Shown here piece after piece: positions 9,284-17,663 of a stretch of DNA of 42,805 bases; the stretch's first letter is position 1; every line of letters begins with the position of its first letter. Origin of the DNA: Clostridiales bacterium (GTDB lineage: Bacteria > Bacillota > Limnochordia > Darwinibacteriales > B1SED10-159); the NCBI GenBank assembly GCA_003551965.1, contig PUOC01000063.1, forward strand, positions 1 to 42,805. Direction: 5' to 3'. The notes below the pieces were generated by a model that did not search any database, was not told the origin of the DNA, and saw only the letters and a program-made list of their open reading frames with translations. The position numbers were made by a program, and so were the translations under genes.

Positions 9284-10039
9284 GTGAAACTCATCTCATG
9301 GAATGTCAACGGCCTGCGGGCCTGCGTCAAAAAAGGCTTCCTGGACTATTTCCAGGAAGTCGACGGGGACATCTTCTGCGTACAGGAAACAAAACTGCAG
9401 GAAGGCCAGATTGCATTGGATCTGCCCGGTTATGAGCAGTACTGGAACTCCGCCGAAAAGAAAGGATATTCCGGTACCGCCGTCTTCACCAAGCACACTC
9501 CCGCCGCCGTCCGAAAAGGCATTGGCGTAGAGCAGCACGATCGGGAAGGGCGAACCATCACATTGGAATACGATGGTTTTTACGTCGTAAACGTCTACAC
9601 TCCCAACTCCCAGCGGGAACTGGCCCGATTGGATTATCGCATGGAATGGGAAGATGACTTCCGTGCATACCTTGAAGGCTTGAAACAGGATAAACCCGTG
9701 ATTGTGTGCGGCGATCTCAACGTCGCCCACCAAGAAATCGACCTGAAGAATCCCGACACAAACCATAGGAATGCAGGGTTCACCGACGAAGAACGCACCA
9801 AAATGTCGGCCCTCTTGGACAACGGATTTGTGGATACTTTCCGGCACTTCTATCCTGACAAGACCGATGCCTACACATGGTGGTCGTATATTACCAAGGC
9901 CCGCGAACGCAATGCAGGCTGGAGAATCGACTATTTCCTGGTTTCGAAGAATCTCAAAACACAGCTGCAGGATGCGGAAATCCACGGCCATGTTTACGGC
10001 AGTGACCACTGTCCTGTGGGCCTGCATATTGAACTATAG
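9284..10039 (+). CDS. exoA: Exodeoxyribonuclease III / AP endonuclease
   Basis: The start is the GTG at 9284, with GAGGAGG 11 bases upstream, giving 251 residues, the normal size. All motifs of the xth family are present: NVNGLRA (residues 7-13) with the metal-binding Asn, VQETKLQ with the catalytic Glu at 35, YTPNSQREL, GDLNVAH with the Asp/Asn pair, RIDYFLVS and SDHCPVGL with the final catalytic Asp-His. The enzyme cuts DNA 5' of abasic sites and has 3'-5' exonuclease activity in base excision repair, in the cytoplasm. The insertion pattern (EIDLKNPDTNHRNAGFT) is that of the ExoA group of Gram-positive bacteria. It is monocistronic. The assignment is very secure. Confidence 0.95.
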   Translation: MKLISWNVNGLRACVKKGFLDYFQEVDGDIFCVQETKLQEGQIALDLPGYEQYWNSAEKKGYSGTAVFTKHTPAAVRKGIGVEQHDREGRTITLEYDGFYVVNVYTPNSQRELARLDYRMEWEDDFRAYLEGLKQDKPVIVCGDLNVAHQEIDLKNPDTNHRNAGFTDEERTKMSALLDNGFVDTFRHFYPDKTDAYTWWSYITKARERNAGWRIDYFLVSKNLKTQLQDAEIHGHVYGSDHCPVGLHIEL

Positions 10040-10247
10040 CACGGCTCGCGCCGGACGATCATGCCATCGGCGTTCTGCCCGTCCTCATGGTTCCGAAATG
10101 CAATGAAGGAACTTTAGTCTCCGGCCGTTCAGTGCAACTTCTTCATCATCCAGCCGAACTGTTCAAAATGCATTATCTTCCATCACTCTTTTTACCAAAC
10201 GAAACCCCGCCATCCCACTGGCACAGTAGACATGCCGAGCCCACAAG

Positions 10248-10274
10248 ACAGGAGCCCCTGCATGCGGCTCCTGT
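10248..10274 (-). terminator. Hairpin downstream of tctA
   Basis: ACAGGAGCC at 10248-10256 and GGCTCCTGT at 10266-10274 form a perfect 9-base stem with a 9-base loop, about 60 bases past the tctA stop on the minus strand. The following bases (CTTGTG) are only weakly U-rich, so it may be a stability element rather than an efficient terminator. Confidence 0.45.
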
Positions 10275-10332
10275 TGCGCGCCATAGACAATCCGCGGCCT
10301 GGCTCTTGCGCCTCTTCCATCCCCGATCACAA

Positions 10333-11853
10333 TCAGCCTTCCCCCGGACCCGGCTTATTGCGGCCTCGAATAAAGAATACGACGGCTGCAATGGTAATAA
10401 CCCAGATCGTCATGGAAATGGAACTCTGGAAAAAGTAGGTCCAATCTCCCCGCGACAGGATAATCCCGCGACGCAGCGACGCTTCAAACAACGGCGCCAC
10501 CAAGTACGCTAGAATCAGCGGCCCGATCGGTATTCGATACCACATCATGAAATATCCCAGCAGTCCGGCGGCGATGGCAATGGTAATGTCAAAGGGCCGG
10601 GTACTATAGGCATAGGTTCCCAGCACCAAAACCACGGCAATGGTCGGCCATATGATAGTGGCGGGCATCTGCGCCAGTTTCGAATACACGGGGATCAAGA
10701 GCTTGCCCACCAGAAGATTGAACGGGTTTGCCAGCAGGAGCAGCAGGAACAATGTATAGATCGTCACGGTATGATCTACAATTACCCGCGGACCCAGAGG
10801 GATGCCTTCCATCATCAAGGCAGCCATGAACAGCGCCGCAATACTGCTGCCCGGTATCCCAAATGTCAGGAGCGGGATGAAGGTGGCACCGCAGGTAGCG
10901 TTGTTGCCCGCCTCTGCCGCCGCGACCCCTTCCAGGGAGCCCACGCCATAGTCCTGGTCCTTAGAAAACCGCTTGGTGGTACTATGGGCCGTATACGCGG
11001 CCAATGTAGCCCCGGGGCCCGGGAGGGCACCGAGGAAGGTTCCCAAAACCGATCCGATGGCCAGGCCGCGCCAGCAGCCAATGAACTCCCGCCACGTTAA
11101 GCTTTCCTCCTTAACCTTTTCGCGGAACTCCTTCGCCTTCTCCCCGAGACGGCCGGCCAGCTCCGGTTTTGCCAAGACCGTGTGAATTTGGTTGATGATC
11201 TCCGGCATTGCGAAGAGACCCATGAGCAACGGCACCAAGGGAATGCCGGCCTCAAGCTCGCGCAGGCCAAAGGTGAGCCGAATACTGCCGGTGATAATAT
11301 CCCGGCCGATACTTGCCAAAAAAAAGCCGATTCCCGCCGAGAGAATTCCCCGCCCTGGATCTTCTGTCGAAAAGACCACCACCAAGGAGAGGGACAGGAA
11401 ATACAGCGCGGTCAATTCAGCAGGCCCGAACCGGGGCGCAAACAGGCCAATGGGTACCGCCACGAACATCAGCACCAAATCGCTGAACATGTCACCGGTG
11501 ACAGAGGAATACAGGCCCATCAGCAGCGCCTTAATTCCTTTTCCTTTTCGCGTCAAAGCGTAGCCGTCCGTCACAGTGGCCGCAGACCCTGGAGTACCGG
11601 GAGTGCCAAAACTGATCGCGGTAATGGAACCGCCATATGTTCCGCCTTTGTATGTGCCCACCAAAAGTCCCATGGTTTGATGAAAGGGAAGAAAGAATGC
11701 CATCGGCAGTACCAGTGCCATGGGCAGATTATGGGCCAAACCGGGAATGGCACCAACAGAAACCCCGATAGCCACTCCAATGAAAATAAACAACAGCGTA
11801 TCCCACGCGAACACCACAGTGAATGCTGCTAGCATCGCTTCCATATCAAACAC
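10333..11853 (-). CDS. tctA: Tripartite tricarboxylate transporter, large membrane subunit TctA
   Basis: The start is taken as the GTG at 11853 (AAGGGG 8 bases upstream), giving 506 residues, the family's usual length. The protein has about 11-12 membrane segments arranged as two repeats, each with the TctA signature: GVSVGAIPGLAHN near residue 26 and GTFLGALPGPGATLAAY in the middle. Also typical are GTYKGGTYGGSITAISFGTPGTPG and TFGIPGSSIAALFMAALM. TctA forms the permease with TctB; the pair imports carboxylates delivered by the periplasmic TctC, driven by an ion gradient. It is the last gene of the operon (tctC2, tctC1, tctB, tctA), 96 bases after tctB. The substrate is not determined; citrate, tartrate, aromatic acids and others are known for the family. 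Confidence 0.93.
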   Translation of the reverse strand: MFDMEAMLAAFTVVFAWDTLLFIFIGVAIGVSVGAIPGLAHNLPMALVLPMAFFLPFHQTMGLLVGTYKGGTYGGSITAISFGTPGTPGSAATVTDGYALTRKGKGIKALLMGLYSSVTGDMFSDLVLMFVAVPIGLFAPRFGPAELTALYFLSLSLVVVFSTEDPGRGILSAGIGFFLASIGRDIITGSIRLTFGLRELEAGIPLVPLLMGLFAMPEIINQIHTVLAKPELAGRLGEKAKEFREKVKEESLTWREFIGCWRGLAIGSVLGTFLGALPGPGATLAAYTAHSTTKRFSKDQDYGVGSLEGVAAAEAGNNATCGATFIPLLTFGIPGSSIAALFMAALMMEGIPLGPRVIVDHTVTIYTLFLLLLLANPFNLLVGKLLIPVYSKLAQMPATIIWPTIAVVLVLGTYAYSTRPFDITIAIAAGLLGYFMMWYRIPIGPLILAYLVAPLFEASLRRGIILSRGDWTYFFQSSISMTIWVITIAAVVFFIRGRNKPGPGEG

Positions 11854-11949
11854 GCAACCATCCCCTTGCAGGCCGTACTGGCGGCCGGTATAGTACCAAA
11901 TCGTATTCTGCAACGCTTACTGCATGCGACTCCCCTTGATGCAGAGCAT

Positions 11950-12441
11950 TCAGAAGAGCAGAATCCCTGGAAGATACATCTGCAGAAATGTGATGAATAA
12001 TGCATAAAACCCTCCGGAAATGGCGGCAGCCAGCAGCACGTGTTTGCTGAAGGATACCAAAAAGCGGGACATAGGTTGCCCTGATCGGACAGTATCCCGA
12101 ATCGTAATGTACAGCCACCAGACCACCAGAAAAAGAAAGGCAGAGCTAAACACGCCTAGCCGCAGCATGATCTGGCCATAGATATAGGTGGCTGCACTGA
12201 CCCCAAACACACTCAACAGCAGCAACCTGTCCTTTTCTAGCTTGACATACTCTCGGCTCGGGGTCCGCATCTCCGTGAGGAATACCCACAGGCCCCCGAC
12301 GATAAGAAGTCCTATGGCTACACGGGGCTGGATCAGTTCATTGGACCGCAGCGGCATGCCATATGTGGCGTAAAAGCCCGCCAATCCTGCGACGCTTATC
12401 AACAGGCCAATGACACCGTTTAGTGTAATCCGCTTCTGCAT
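11950..12441 (-). CDS. tctB: Tripartite tricarboxylate transporter, small membrane subunit TctB
   Basis: A 163-residue protein with four predicted membrane helices (about 9-29, 42-60, 75-112 as a pair, 130-155) and the conserved end FITFLQMYLPG, in which F/Y-x-x-x-LxVxLPxG is the TctB signature. The start is ATG at 12441 with GGAAGGG upstream. TctB is the small permease subunit that works with TctA. Position between tctC1 and tctA agrees with the usual order C-B-A. A strong stem-loop separates it from tctC1. Confidence 0.9.
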   Translation of the reverse strand: MQKRITLNGVIGLLISVAGLAGFYATYGMPLRSNELIQPRVAIGLLIVGGLWVFLTEMRTPSREYVKLEKDRLLLLSVFGVSAATYIYGQIMLRLGVFSSAFLFLVVWWLYITIRDTVRSGQPMSRFLVSFSKHVLLAAAISGGFYALFITFLQMYLPGILLF

Positions 12442-12478
12442 CGTTTGTTCACCCTTCCCGCCGCATCATGGGCACAGA

Positions 12479-12510
12479 GTTTCCCGGGCAGCTGGAACTG
12501 CCCGGGAAAC
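12479..12510 (-). promoter_or_regulatory. Perfect intergenic stem-loop between tctC1 and tctB
   Basis: GTTTCCCGGGCAG (12479-12491) and CTGCCCGGGAAAC (12498-12510) form a perfect 13-base stem with a 6-base loop, 14 bases after the tctC1 stop. There is no U-tract on the minus strand. Such hairpins commonly protect the 3' end of binding-protein mRNA or cause partial termination, so that binding protein is made in excess over the permease. Confidence 0.7.
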
Positions 12511-12524
12511 ACCGAATTCAACCC

Positions 12525-13508
12525 TCAGTAACTGTGATACCAATCAACAAAGGCCGGGATGACGTTCTCATGCGCTTCCACTGCCTGCTGGCGTGTTTCT
12601 TCGGCGTCTAGATAACTCACCAGGATGCCTAGATCTTCCAGTCGTTCGATGGTCTTCGGATCCGTCAGGGCTTCACCGATGGCAGCGGAGAGAGGTCCCG
12701 TCACACCTTGCGGTGTGCCCTGTGGTGCCCAAAGAAACAAGACATGCAGTTCACGGGCATCGGGAAAGCCCGCTTCGGCCACATTCGGCACATCGGGAAT
12801 CATGTCTACCCGATCGACGAAAACGGATGTGTGCACGGGAAGCTTCAGCTCGTCGGCTGTATAGAGCGGATAGCTGGCCGCCACGCTCAGATGGCCGATG
12901 TCCACGTGCCCCCCAGCCAAATTCATCTGCACATCCGCGCCGCCTGCAAAAGGAACGTAGATGTAATCCACACCCGACTCATCGAAGATCAGTGCCATGG
13001 TGAAGTGCATGGAAGAAAGCTCTCCCTGTCCGCCAACCACCAACTGGCCGGGATTTTCCAAGGCCCAGTCAATGATCTCTTCCAAGGTATCCCATTCTGC
13101 CTCGCTGGACGTGGCCAGGGCAAAGGTGGCACCGCCTAAGGTAGCCACCGGCTCGAAGTCTTCCCACGTAAAGCCGACATCCCGTTTGGCCGGTTCAAAG
13201 AATAGGGTCATGGGAACGCCCCAATAGAAAATATTGGAATCGGGGCTTTGATCAGCCACCCAACCTGCTGCCTCCACGCCCACAGAACCAGGACGGTTTA
13301 CGACACTCACGTCAATACCCATTTCATTCAATCGATCAGCAAGAATTCTAGCGCCAAGATCATTGGAACCGCCGGCGGCGAAACCGACGACGAATGTAAA
13401 CTCCTCTCCCGCCAGATCAGCCCAGGGTTCATCGGCCAAAACCGGTTGCACAGCAAGGCCCAAACTCAATAGCAATACAGCCGTTAAGAGCAAAGATATT
13501 TTCTTCAT
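12525..13508 (-). CDS. tctC: Tripartite tricarboxylate transporter solute-binding protein TctC (copy 1)
   Basis: The start is the ATG at 13508 (GAGGAG 9 bases upstream), giving 327 residues. The signal peptide MKKISLLLTAVLLLSLGLAVQPVLA ends in VLA and has no lipobox Cys, so the mature protein is likely free in a periplasm. TctC/Bug family features are present: FVVGFAAGGSNDLGARILADRL near residue 42 (ligand-binding loop), VVNRPGSVGVEAAGWVA, an ALENPGQLVVGGQGELS segment and VDYIYVPFAGGADVQMNLAGGHVDIG. It captures a carboxylate and delivers it to TctAB. It is very like the gene upstream (copy 2), including SYLDAEET versus SYLDAQET near the C-terminus. The ligand is unknown. Confidence 0.93.
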   Translation of the reverse strand: MKKISLLLTAVLLLSLGLAVQPVLADEPWADLAGEEFTFVVGFAAGGSNDLGARILADRLNEMGIDVSVVNRPGSVGVEAAGWVADQSPDSNIFYWGVPMTLFFEPAKRDVGFTWEDFEPVATLGGATFALATSSEAEWDTLEEIIDWALENPGQLVVGGQGELSSMHFTMALIFDESGVDYIYVPFAGGADVQMNLAGGHVDIGHLSVAASYPLYTADELKLPVHTSVFVDRVDMIPDVPNVAEAGFPDARELHVLFLWAPQGTPQGVTGPLSAAIGEALTDPKTIERLEDLGILVSYLDAEETRQQAVEAHENVIPAFVDWYHSY

Positions 13509-13548
13509 CGAACGTCGCTCCTCTTTGCTTAGAATGATTGTTGCTTCG

Positions 13549-13561
13549 TTTACATTGTAAA
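13549..13561. promoter_or_regulatory. Palindrome upstream of tctC1 (candidate operator)
   Basis: TTTACATTGTAAA is a perfect dyad (6-base arms, one central base), 41 bases upstream of the tctC1 start, in the interval between the two tctC genes. It resembles half-site spacing used by GntR- and AraC-type regulators, but no regulator gene is adjacent. Confidence 0.4.
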
Positions 13562-13639
13562 GCACACAAAAGGGCGTAGTGTGAAAGTGCACCGCTGGAT
13601 CCCCCTTGTCATTCAGGCATGGGGTCTATGACGGTATCT

Positions 13640-14632
13640 TCAGTAGTTGCTATACCACTCAATGAACGCCGGGATGGAGTTCTCGTGGATGTCCTGGGTA
13701 AGTTCATAGGTTTCCTGGGCGTCTAGATAACTTGTCAGCACTCCTTGGTCCGCCAGACGCTCGATGACCTCTTCATCGTCTAGTGCTTCACCGATAGCCG
13801 CCGACAGAGGATCAATGACATCCGCCGGTGTTCCCTGGGGCGCCCATAGGAACATAATATGTGACTCCCTGGCATCGGGAAACCCGAACTCCGACACATT
13901 GGGCACATCGGGAGCCATATCCACACGTTCGACAAAGATCGAGGTGTGGGCCGGGATCTTCAGTTCACCAGCACTATACAGCGGATATGCTGCAGCCAAG
14001 CTCAGGTGCCCTACATCGACGTGTCCGCCCGCTAAGTTCATCTGCACATCGGCACCCCCGGCAAAGGGAACATAGATGTAGTCCACGCCGGCTTCGTCAA
14101 AAATGGAAGCGACGGTGAAGTGCGTCTGGGTCAACTCACCTTGACCGCCCACAATCAACTCACCTGGGTTTTCCAGTGCCCAGTCAATGATCTCATCCAA
14201 ACCATCCCAGGGTAAATCGGGCCTTGTCGCCAAAGCGAAGGTAGCTCCTCCCAGACTGGCCACCGGTTCAAAATCTTCCCATGTATAACCGGTATCCCGT
14301 TTAGCCGGTTCGAAAAACAACGTCATGGGGACACCCCAAAACATCGTATTGGACTCCGGCGGCATCTCTGCTACTGAGCCCGCCGCCTCCACGCCCACGG
14401 AACCCGGCTGATTAACCACCCGGACATCAATTCCGACATTGGCCAATGCATCAGCGGTGATTCGAGCCGTAAGATCCACCGAGCCTCCAGCGGCAAAACC
14501 TACAACAAATGTGAATTCCTCATCCTGCAAGTGTGCCCATGGTACATCATCGGCCCACGCTTGCCCGGCCAGCACGAAACTGACCACCAGTGCGATCAAC
14601 AACATCCGACTTGCAAAACGGCAGCTGATCAA
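13640..14632 (-). CDS. tctC: Tripartite tricarboxylate transporter solute-binding protein TctC (copy 2)
   Basis: A 330-residue paralogue of copy 1, lying 131 bases upstream on the same strand. The start is TTG at 14632, with AGAGGGG 7 bases before it; the internal ATG for MLLIALVV is a weaker alternative. The signal peptide ends AGQAWA, again with no lipobox. It shares nearly all TctC blocks with copy 1 (FVVGFAAGGS, PGSVGVEAAG, WGVPMTLFFEPAKRD, YIYVPFAGGADVQMNLAGGH). Differences lie in the ligand loop (SVDLTARITADAL against SNDLGARILADRL), so the two copies could bind different carboxylates or differ in affinity. It is first in the operon. Tandem duplication is the simplest origin. Confidence 0.92.
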   Translation of the reverse strand: MISCRFASRMLLIALVVSFVLAGQAWADDVPWAHLQDEEFTFVVGFAAGGSVDLTARITADALANVGIDVRVVNQPGSVGVEAAGSVAEMPPESNTMFWGVPMTLFFEPAKRDTGYTWEDFEPVASLGGATFALATRPDLPWDGLDEIIDWALENPGELIVGGQGELTQTHFTVASIFDEAGVDYIYVPFAGGADVQMNLAGGHVDVGHLSLAAAYPLYSAGELKIPAHTSIFVERVDMAPDVPNVSEFGFPDARESHIMFLWAPQGTPADVIDPLSAAIGEALDDEEVIERLADQGVLTSYLDAQETYELTQDIHENSIPAFIEWYSNY

Positions 14633-14988
14633 AGCAATACCCCTCTTCTAGAAATATTTCCCTGCCGAAACAGGCAGTGATTGTACTTCCTTTTCGTCGT
14701 TTTTAGTCGTTTTCCTGCGAGAAATTTGAAAGAGATCATTGCAGTTCTCCGAATTACGCTATCATTTGGCAGGTCCCTAGTCTGAAGTCTCCGGCATGGG
14801 TTCAGCATCGATCGAAAAACCGAGAGCCGCTGCTTCCGTCTGGACGCAGAACGCTCTCGGCCGTTCTTGATGGTTTTCGCTGTGGTCTTGCTGTTACGCC
14901 GCCGCTTCCTCTGCAGGATGCGCATGGCTCTGCAAACGACCTCCGTCGATCCATTGCTTCGTCCGCCCATCGGCGGTCTGAAGGCAGA
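14633..14988. other. Intergenic stretch between MFS exporter and tct operon
   Basis: No gene was found. It holds the terminator of the MFS gene (14815-14860) and, to its left, an AT-richer part (14645-14750) where the promoter of the tct operon should lie, though no clear -35/-10 pair stands out. Confidence 0.45.
14815..14860 (-). terminator. Rho-independent terminator of the MFS exporter gene
   Basis: On the minus strand CCGAGAGC (14860-14853) pairs with GCTCTCGG (14827-14820), with a partly paired interior, and is followed directly by TTTTT (14819-14815). It lies about 130 bases past the stop of the MFS gene. Confidence 0.7.
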
Positions 14989-16317
14989 CTACGCCGTGGT
15001 TTCGGCAGCCTCTGCCGCGATGGCGGGAGGGCTGGCCTCCGGGGCTGTGGCGCCGCGGCCTGCGCAAAGCGTCCGCAAAGCCGGCGATGTACCCAAAGCC
15101 GTGGCCACCACAGCCACCATGCTGCCGCAGAACAGGAAGAAGAAGTGTACCGGGATGATGTCCAAAAGCACCCCGAATAGTCCCATTCCGATGGGCGCCG
15201 CCATTTGCATCATGCTGCCAAAGAGGGCAAAAACCCGTCCGCGATAGCTGTCCGGCACTGTTTCCTGCATCATCACATTGACCTGGACATTTACCTGTAC
15301 GTTGATAAGACCCATGATAAGCATCGGAGCCAGCATGGCCAAAAGAATACCTTCACTGGAAAGCTGCGTATAGACCATGGGCAGAGCCAGCAGTCCGATG
15401 GCCATGACCGCTGCACCCTGAAGGGCTGCTCCTCCGGCGAGAATTTTGATCTTCGTCCAGCGGCTGGCTATGGCAGCTGCCAAAATGGTTCCCAACAGCA
15501 TGCCCACGGGGAAACTGCTCTGTGTGAACCCGTAGTACTGCGGCGGCATCAAGAGCACTTCCTTGCCGAAGAAAGGAAAGACAACGCCGAAGAGTGGATT
15601 GAACAGGAAATTGAGAATGAGGCCGCCGCCGATCAGAACCCGCAGTCCTTGGTTATTCCACAAATAGCCGAAGCCGCCTTTTAAGTTGTTGATGAAGTCA
15701 CCCTTCGGGTCGTCGGACACTGTCGGCGCCGGTCGTTCTGGGAAACGTATGCACATTTCACTGACCGCAGAAACCAGGTATGTGCCGCCTTTGATCAGGA
15801 AAATGCCCATATATCCGAATCCGCCGAGCAACAAAGCACCCAGAATCGGACCCAGGATGCCCGTGGCACTGTGGGAGAAGGCGTCGCGTCCATTAGCCTT
15901 CACCAGCTCCTCCCGCTTGACCAGGCCCGGGATTGTCGCCGAGATGGCAGGGCCAAAGAGTACACCGCAGAGAGACAGCAGGATGGTCGCCGCGTACAAA
16001 AGAGGCAAAGTAAGCTGACCCGCCCCGTAGACCGCCGCTAGCCCCAGCATGAGCACGCCGCGGATGATATCCATTGATACGACGATTTTTTTGCGATCCC
16101 ATGTGTCAGCCAAAACACCGCTGAAGGGTGCCAGCAGGATAGCGGGTACGGAAGCTGCCATCAAGAGAGTTCCCAAGGCTGCTCCCGAGCCGGTCAAATC
16201 CAACACCAGCCATGCCATGGCAAAATAGTGGATGCCGTCACCCAATTGGGAAACGAAACGGCCCATGAATAATAGTCCAAAATCTCGGTTGATGAATACA
16301 TTCTGCAGCAACTTCAT
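14989..16317 (-). CDS. MFS transporter (MFS_3 / drug and siderophore efflux type)
   Basis: The start is the ATG at 16317 (GAGGGAGTGAGCAGG upstream), giving 442 residues with about 12 membrane helices; the longer open frame upstream has no ribosome binding site. The N-terminus NVFINRDFGLLFMGRFVSQLGDGIHYFA and the loop ADTWDRKKIVVSMDIIRG (motif A, between helices 2 and 3) are typical of the EntS/MefA-like family, which exports macrolides, siderophores or other small molecules from the cytoplasm by proton antiport. Helix 7 onward follows a cytoplasmic loop near residue 200 (RPAPTVSDDPKGD). The C-terminus is alanine- and glutamate-rich. The gene is monocistronic with its own terminator. The substrate cannot be told. 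Confidence 0.88.
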   Translation of the reverse strand: MKLLQNVFINRDFGLLFMGRFVSQLGDGIHYFAMAWLVLDLTGSGAALGTLLMAASVPAILLAPFSGVLADTWDRKKIVVSMDIIRGVLMLGLAAVYGAGQLTLPLLYAATILLSLCGVLFGPAISATIPGLVKREELVKANGRDAFSHSATGILGPILGALLLGGFGYMGIFLIKGGTYLVSAVSEMCIRFPERPAPTVSDDPKGDFINNLKGGFGYLWNNQGLRVLIGGGLILNFLFNPLFGVVFPFFGKEVLLMPPQYYGFTQSSFPVGMLLGTILAAAIASRWTKIKILAGGAALQGAAVMAIGLLALPMVYTQLSSEGILLAMLAPMLIMGLINVQVNVQVNVMMQETVPDSYRGRVFALFGSMMQMAAPIGMGLFGVLLDIIPVHFFFLFCGSMVAVVATALGTSPALRTLCAGRGATAPEASPPAIAAEAAETTA

Positions 16318-16748
16318 CCTGCTCACTCCCTCTGTTTTCCTTGGTGCGATTTCAGTATATCCAAGAATGGCGAAACGAATAACGGCCAAGAGGCGGGAAT
16401 TACGTCCGTCCCGGGACCGATAGCACCCCGGCCAGGCACTGCCCTGTCCAGCCCAGCATGGCTGCCAACGCAAGGTCTGACGGGGCCAACCGCACTGCAA
16501 TGCTGTAACATTGCATAAATATTATGATAACCTGAAATAACATTTTGTAAATTTTTTAAAGCGAAGCAGCAGGAGTTTTGTCATGGAAATTGGAATACTA
16601 TACACGAAAGCCCGTTCAAAGAGCCCAATATTTCGACAGCTGAATGCAAGTGGTTTCATCTTTCGTCTTGCCCCGGGGCAGCAATACATCACAGACACGC
16701 TGCCGCCAACGACCCAACAGCCTATTTTGCCAACGGAGGTGTACGCCT
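16318..16748. other. Divergent regulatory interval between MFS exporter and ugp-like operon
   Basis: No gene was found. The segment 16505-16565 is strongly AT-rich against its surroundings and most likely carries the promoter of the ABC importer operon; TATGAT near 16525-16530 could serve as a -10 box, but no good -35 box is at the right distance. A 20-base dyad overlaps it (16496-16515). Confidence 0.45.
16496..16515. promoter_or_regulatory. Inverted repeat upstream of the sugar/G3P ABC operon (candidate operator)
   Basis: TGCAATG (16496-16502) and CATTGCA (16509-16515) are exact complements separated by six bases. The dyad touches the AT-rich promoter-like region ahead of the ABC importer genes. 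Dyads of this size are typical operators for LacI- or DeoR-type repressors, none of which is encoded nearby. Confidence 0.45.
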
Positions 16749-17663
16749 TTGGCCAAGACACAGAATGTCCGGCACTGGAGCCGTGGTCTGAGAACACGCG
16801 CCGATCTTGGAGCCGCAATCCTCTATCTGGCGCCGGCCGCCATCATCCTGATCACGTTTGTCTATTATCCCCTGATCCGTTCTGTATACCTCAGCTTGTA
16901 TGAAACGGACTTCTTAGCGCGCACGCTGTTCTTTACCGGGTTTGGCCAGTACCGCGATCTTCTCAGTTCACCGCGGTTTTACGACAGCCTGCGCATCACG
17001 GTCATGTTTACCATCTACACGGTTCCCCTGGCCTTAGTTGTTGCGATACCTGTGGCTCTCTTGGGAAACCTGCAGGTTCGCGGCATTACCGTCTATCGTA
17101 CGGTGTTCATCTGTACGATCGCTGTGTCCACCGCGATCGCATCGGTGGTCTGGACGTGGATGTTCGCCCCTACCACCGGCGTGATGAATGATCTCCTGCG
17201 CTTGGTCGGCATTGCTCCGCTGCGTTGGCTCCAGGATCCGAGCTGGGCGTTGATTGCGGTCTCCATTGCCACGGTATGGAAAGGACTGGGGTTAAACGTG
17301 CTGTTTCTGCTGGCCGGACTGCAGGGCGTTTCCGAGGAACTGATTGAAGCTGCTCGGATTGACGGCGCCAACAGCTGGCAGTCATTTTGGAATGTTACTC
17401 TGCCCATGCTGTCACCAACTATCTTCTTTCTACTGGTCGTCGGAACCATCGAAGCCTTTCGCTCCTTTGCCCAGATCCACATCATGACAGAGGGCGGCCC
17501 CCTTCGCTCCACTAGCATACTGGTGTATGCCATTTACCGAGACGCATTTATCAACTTCCGCTTCAGCTATGCATCGACCCAAGCCGTCACACTATTTCTC
17601 ATTATACTGGCCCTTACCCTCATTCAATTCCGGGTCATTGAAAGGCGGGTGCACTATCAATGA
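16749..17663 (+). CDS. ugpA: ABC importer permease, MalF/UgpA type
   Basis: The start is the TTG at 16749, with GGAGG 8 bases upstream, giving 304 residues, the right size for the family; an upstream in-frame ATG would add an unrelated polar extension. There are six membrane helices, starting with AAILYLAPAAIILITFVYYPLI. The EAA loop that docks on the ATPase is EAARIDGANSWQSFWNVTLPM (near residue 207). The gene overlaps the next by four bases (ATGA). By context with a UgpB-type binding protein it probably imports glycerol-3-phosphate, a glycerophosphodiester or an oligosaccharide. The ATPase is not encoded here, so a shared MsmK/UgpC-type ATPase must serve it. Confidence 0.88.
   Translation: MAKTQNVRHWSRGLRTRADLGAAILYLAPAAIILITFVYYPLIRSVYLSLYETDFLARTLFFTGFGQYRDLLSSPRFYDSLRITVMFTIYTVPLALVVAIPVALLGNLQVRGITVYRTVFICTIAVSTAIASVVWTWMFAPTTGVMNDLLRLVGIAPLRWLQDPSWALIAVSIATVWKGLGLNVLFLLAGLQGVSEELIEAARIDGANSWQSFWNVTLPMLSPTIFFLLVVGTIEAFRSFAQIHIMTEGGPLRSTSILVYAIYRDAFINFRFSYASTQAVTLFLIILALTLIQFRVIERRVHYQ

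Noticed and set aside
9296-10027. A 243-codon minus-strand frame opposite exoA
   Set aside because: Antisense artefact of exoA, whose catalytic motifs are all intact.
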